Source: Nocardia sp. CY41 (lineage in GTDB: Bacteria > Actinomycetota > Actinomycetes > Mycobacteriales > Mycobacteriaceae). From it: 64,000 bases of DNA. Below the pieces are notes generated by a model that was given only the letters and a program-made list of their open reading frames with translations, had not been told where the DNA came from and did no database searches. A program made the position numbers and the translations under genes. Shown in pieces: positions 61,054 to 64,000 of this stretch. Position 1 is the stretch's first letter. Every line of letters begins with the position of its first letter. The stretch is from positions 1-64,000 of the forward strand of contig NZ_VUOS01000003.1 of NCBI RefSeq assembly GCF_009829325.1, given 5' to 3'.

Positions 61054-61789
61054 CGATCAGAAGCTCGGTGGGAGAGGCGATCTCGATTCGCAGCCCCGCC
61101 TTCGCCGCCACCCGCGCGACACCCCGCACGTCGGCTGGTTCCGCTCTGGTGAGCACGAGGGCCCGCGCCAGCAGGCCCTTGTGGTGCTTGTTGAAGTGAC
61201 TCACCACCGTGCGTGAGCCGTCCGGATGCTCGGTGAGCACGTTGGCGGTGATCGCACCGGGCACCCGCCCCAGCTGCTGATAGGTGCCCGAGCGCAGGTC
61301 GACCACGAGTTCACCGCCGGCCTCGGCGAGCAGGGCGGTGCCCAGCTCATCGCGCCACACCGCCGAAAGGGTCGGCAGCCCGGGCAGTTTCGAGCCGCCG
61401 GACAGGCGATAGGCGGGAATCGGGTCACCGGCGCGAACCGCGCCGAAGAGGGCGGAGCCGATGCCGAGCCGCGCGTACGCCTTGGCTCGCTGCGCCTTGG
61501 TGAACGAGCGCGCGTCGAGCGCGTCGTAGAGGACGCCGGTGTAGCGCTCCAGCGCGGGACGGGTCGGTGAGGTGCGCAGTGCCGCGTTGCGCGCGATCTC
61601 GCCGTCGGCTCCCTTGCCGAGACCGAGCGCGGCCCGGGAGCCTTCCGGGTCGGCCGCCAACCGCACCACTTCCTCGATCAGCCGGGCGCGCACCGCCGTG
61701 AGCTGCGGCATCGCCAGTGAGTCCAGTGCCAGGGGCGCCCCGGCGCCGCCATCGGACTTGGTTTCGGAGGGAGGCAGCAGCACCAGCAC
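61046..61789 (-). CDS. yaaA: Peroxide stress protein YaaA
   Basis: The 247-residue protein begins [20 protein letters not shown], with the P-S-E-S/T-K motif of the DUF328 family. [36 protein letters not shown] and [17 protein letters not shown] (K-x-x-K/H-H-K-G) follow. YaaA lowers free iron and prevents oxidative DNA damage in E. coli, and its fold binds DNA. GTG 61789 is by alignment; proS is divergent with 58 bases between the starts. Confidence 0.92.
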   Translation of the reverse strand: MLVLLPPSETKSDGGAGAPLALDSLAMPQLTAVRARLIEEVVRLAADPEGSRAALGLGKGADGEIARNAALRTSPTRPALERYTGVLYDALDARSFTKAQRAKAYARLGIGSALFGAVRAGDPIPAYRLSGGSKLPGLPTLSAVWRDELGTALLAEAGGELVVDLRSGTYQQLGRVPGAITANVLTEHPDGSRTVVSHFNKHHKGLLARALVLTRAEPADVRGVARVAAKAGLRIEIASPTELLIVT

Positions 61790-61847
61790 GAACGAATACG
61801 GTAATGCGCTGGGACCGGCGTCCGGCCAGCGACTACCCTGTGCTTCC

Positions 61848-63605
61848 GTGATCACCCGCCTCTCCCGCCTGTTCCTGCGAACCCTCCGCGACGATCCCGC
61901 CGACGCCGAGGTGCCCAGCCACAAACTCTTGGTCCGTGCCGGCTACGTGCGCCGCATCGCCCCGGGTGTCTACTCGTGGCTGCCGCTGGGCCTGCGCGTG
62001 CTGCGCAAGGTGGAGGATGTGGTGCGCGAGGAGATGGACGGGATCGGCGCCCAGGAGATCTCACTACCCGCGCTGCTGCCGCGCGAACCGTACGAGACCA
62101 CCAACCGGTGGACCGAGTACGGCGACGGCCTGTTCCGGCTGCGCGACCGCAAGGGCGCGGACTACCTGCTCGGCCCCACCCACGAGGAGCTCTTCGCGCT
62201 CACCGTGAAGGGCGAGTACAGCTCCTACAAGGACCTGCCGGTCACGCTGTACCAGATCCAGACCAAGTACCGCGACGAGGAGCGCCCCCGCGCGGGCATC
62301 CTGCGCGGGCGCGAGTTCGTCATGAAGGATTCCTACTCCTTCGACCTGGACGAGGACGGCCTCGAGGCCAGCTACCACGCACATCGCCAGGCCTACCAGC
62401 GCATCTTCGACCGGCTGCGGGTCGAGTACGTGATCGTGGCGGCCACCTCGGGCGCGATGGGCGGCAGCGCGTCGGAGGAATTCCTCGCCGACAGCCCGGT
62501 CGGCGAGGACACCTATGTGCGCTGCCCGGAATCCGGCTACGCGGCCAATGTGGAGGCGGTGGTCACGCCCGCTCCCGAACCGCTGCCGATCGAAGGGCAG
62601 CCCGAGGCCGTGGTGCACGACACTCCGGACACCCCCACCATCGCGACGTTGGTGGACTGGGCCAACGGCGCCGGTATCGCCGAGCGCTACGGCCGCCCGG
62701 TCACCGCGGCCGATACCTTGAAGAACGTCATGGTCAAGCTGCGCCACCCGGACGGGAAGAGCGAGATCGTCGGTATCGGCATCCCCGGTGACCGCGAGGT
62801 CGACGACAAGCGCCTCGGAGCCTCGGTCGAACCGGCCGAGGTGGAACTGCTCACCGAAGCGGATTTCGCCGAGAATCCGTTCCTGGTCAAGGGGTACATC
62901 GGTCCGAAGGCGCTGCAGGCCAACGGTGTCCGCTACCTGGTCGATCCGCGTGTCGGCACCGGCACCAGCTGGATCACCGGCGCCGACGAACCGGGCAGGC
63001 ACGTCGTCGGCCTGGTCGCGGGCCGCGACTTCACCCCGGACGGGACCATCGAGGCCGCCGAGGTCCGCGACGGCGACCCCTCGCCCGACGGCCGGGGCAC
63101 GCTGGTGGCGGCGCGCGGCATCGAGATCGGCCATATCTTCCAGCTCGGCAACAAGTACACCGACGCGTTCGAGGTGGACGTGCTCGGCGAGAACGGCAAG
63201 CCGGTGCGGCTGACCATGGGCTCCTACGGCATCGGCGTCTCGCGCATGGTCGCGGTGATCGCCGAGCAGCAGCACGACGACAAGGGATTGCGCTGGCCCG
63301 CGGCGGTCGCGCCGTACGACGTGCACGTCGTCATCGCGAACAAGGACGACGCGGCCCGCGTCGGCGCCGAAGAGGTGGTGTCCGGCCTGCACGCCCAGGG
63401 CCTGGACGTGCTCTTCGACGACCGCACCGCCTCGCCGGGGGTGAAGTTCAAGGACGCCGAGCTGCTCGGCATGCCCCTGGTGCTGGTGATCGGCCGTGGC
63501 TGGGCCGAGGGCAAGGTGGAGCTGCGCGACCGCTTCACCGGCGAGACCGAGCAACTCCCCGCCGCGTCCGCGGTGGACGCGGTCGTGGCCAAAGTGCGGG
63601 GCTGA
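61848..63605 (+). CDS. proS: Prolyl-tRNA synthetase
   Basis: The 585-residue protein begins [20 protein letters not shown]. Class II synthetase motifs are present: [20 protein letters not shown] (motif 1), [20 protein letters not shown] (motif 2), and [16 protein letters not shown] (motif 3). The insertion between motifs 2 and 3 ([14 protein letters not shown] to [12 protein letters not shown]) is the bacterial editing domain. The anticodon domain ([20 protein letters not shown]) closes it. TACCCT about 8 bases ahead and no ribosome site suggest a leaderless mRNA. Confidence 0.96.
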   Translation: MITRLSRLFLRTLRDDPADAEVPSHKLLVRAGYVRRIAPGVYSWLPLGLRVLRKVEDVVREEMDGIGAQEISLPALLPREPYETTNRWTEYGDGLFRLRDRKGADYLLGPTHEELFALTVKGEYSSYKDLPVTLYQIQTKYRDEERPRAGILRGREFVMKDSYSFDLDEDGLEASYHAHRQAYQRIFDRLRVEYVIVAATSGAMGGSASEEFLADSPVGEDTYVRCPESGYAANVEAVVTPAPEPLPIEGQPEAVVHDTPDTPTIATLVDWANGAGIAERYGRPVTAADTLKNVMVKLRHPDGKSEIVGIGIPGDREVDDKRLGASVEPAEVELLTEADFAENPFLVKGYIGPKALQANGVRYLVDPRVGTGTSWITGADEPGRHVVGLVAGRDFTPDGTIEAAEVRDGDPSPDGRGTLVAARGIEIGHIFQLGNKYTDAFEVDVLGENGKPVRLTMGSYGIGVSRMVAVIAEQQHDDKGLRWPAAVAPYDVHVVIANKDDAARVGAEEVVSGLHAQGLDVLFDDRTASPGVKFKDAELLGMPLVLVIGRGWAEGKVELRDRFTGETEQLPAASAVDAVVAKVRG

Positions 63606-63613
63606 TCCGATGT

Positions 63614-63653
63614 CGAAACGGCCCTCGGCGTGACCGCGCCGGGGGCCGTTTCG
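63614..63653 (+). terminator. Hairpin terminator behind proS
   Basis: CGAAACGGCCC pairs with GGGCCGTTTCG, with an internal CGGCG/CGCCG extension. It begins 9 bases after the proS stop. Confidence 0.75.
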
Positions 63654-63750
63654 CTGTTCGCGCCGAACCCATGGCGCACCGCGCGGCTACCTACGCCACC
63701 GTAACCTGAATTCGCTGGTCACAGATCCGCGGACCTCGTCCACGCTGCTG

Positions 63751-63764
63751 TTACCCGCTGGTAA
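63751..63764 (+). promoter_or_regulatory. Palindrome upstream of acyl-CoA dehydrogenase
   Basis: TTACC-CGCT-GGTAA is a perfect 14-base palindrome, 11 bases before the ATG. It could be a repressor operator for a fatty-acid regulator (TetR or FadR type). Confidence 0.45.
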
Positions 63765-63774
63765 GTTAACCGGC

Positions 63775-64000
63775 ATGACAAACACCGACGCGCGGTTGTT
63801 CAACCCGGCCACCTATGACCCGCAGCAATTCGACGCCGAGACGCGGCGCCTGTTGCGCGCCACGATCGAGTGGTTCGAGGGCCGGGGTAAGCAGCGTCTG
63901 CTCGCCGACGACGCGAACGCGGTGTGGACGGCCGACTTCCTCGACTTCGTGAAGAAGGAGAAGCTGTTCGCCACCTTCCTGACGCCCGCCGCGTACGCCG
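63775..64000 (+). CDS. Acyl-CoA dehydrogenase, N-terminal part (runs off the window)
   Basis: The 75 codons seen start MTNTDARLFNPATYDPQQFD and continue ETRRLLRATIEWFEGRGKQR, WTADFLDFVKKEKLFATFLT. This matches the N-terminal helical region of a known actinobacterial acyl-CoA dehydrogenase subfamily. The catalytic base and flavin site lie outside. The ribosome site is weak; the palindrome at 63751 is close to the start. Confidence 0.8.
   Translation, partial: MTNTDARLFNPATYDPQQFDAETRRLLRATIEWFEGRGKQRLLADDANAVWTADFLDFVKKEKLFATFLTPAAYA

Noticed and set aside
1..64000. tRNA, rRNA, CRISPR, insertion sequence or integrase
   Set aside because: I looked for CCA-adjacent cloverleafs, repeat-spacer periodicity, transposase motifs and terminal inverted repeats and found none that I can support.

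Overview
The window is high-GC actinobacterial chromosome, most likely Nocardia or a very close relative. The signs are many GTG/TTG and apparently leaderless starts, DUF3558 and DUF4254 proteins, type VII secretion (ESX) associated WXG and EspG-like proteins, a PknK-type kinase, malate:quinone oxidoreductase and an aerobic-type cobalamin gene set. No rRNA, tRNA, CRISPR array, transposase or integrase was recognised.

Region 1 (1-7.7 kb) is accessory. It holds two minus-strand IPT/TIG-repeat proteins and a three-gene cassette of small membrane proteins joined by ATGA overlaps that looks phage- or holin-like. Three closely related 5' leaders occur here, two in front of the TIG genes and one in front of a 49-codon ORF. 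Decayed material follows (alpha/beta-hydrolase and TPR fragments, a possible TetR tail), then a small exported protein and hypotheticals.

Region 2 (7.8-16 kb) is a minus-strand ESX-associated cluster without any core secretion gene: two lipoproteins, three to four WXG-like proteins, an EspG-like chaperone and a protein with YbaB-like features. Next come an Scr1/WhiJ-type HTH regulator with its DUF397 partner, and a coupled pair consisting of a short conserved Nocardia-type protein and a DUF4254 protein. Two further DUF4254 paralogues lie at 22.4 and 35.3 kb.

Region 3 (16-37 kb) is mixed chromosome: nitrobindin-like protein, a TIGR03118-type lipoprotein behind a possible IdeR box, a MerR regulator fused to sliding-clamp-like domains, HxlR regulator divergent from an SDR, a frameshifted phosphotransferase, an IrrE-like metallopeptidase, an amino-acid permease, a second Scr1-type regulator, a PAS-ANTAR protein, a class I terpene synthase, a PAS-GGDEF cyclase, the 1140-residue kinase/ATPase PknK, an amidohydrolase and two small membrane proteins.

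Region 4 (37-64 kb) is mainly core metabolism. It contains map, cobQ, a vapBC-like toxin-antitoxin pair, mqo, a GNAT, a fused ChlI/ChlD chelatase followed by cobO-cobB-cobE, a DUF7064-like/phosphotransferase pair, two tandem DoxX-family membrane paralogues, a cytosine-deaminase-type enzyme, a siroheme synthase/SUMT (cysG), an MFS exporter, an mmsA/F420-oxidoreductase operon, a truncated HD-hydrolase, yaaA, proS and the start of an acyl-CoA dehydrogenase. The cobalamin genes cooperate: CysG makes and methylates the uro'gen III-derived tetrapyrrole, CobB amidates cobyrinate, the chelatase inserts cobalt, CobO adenosylates and CobQ completes amidation to cobyric acid. The steps are spread over three loci within 18 kb.
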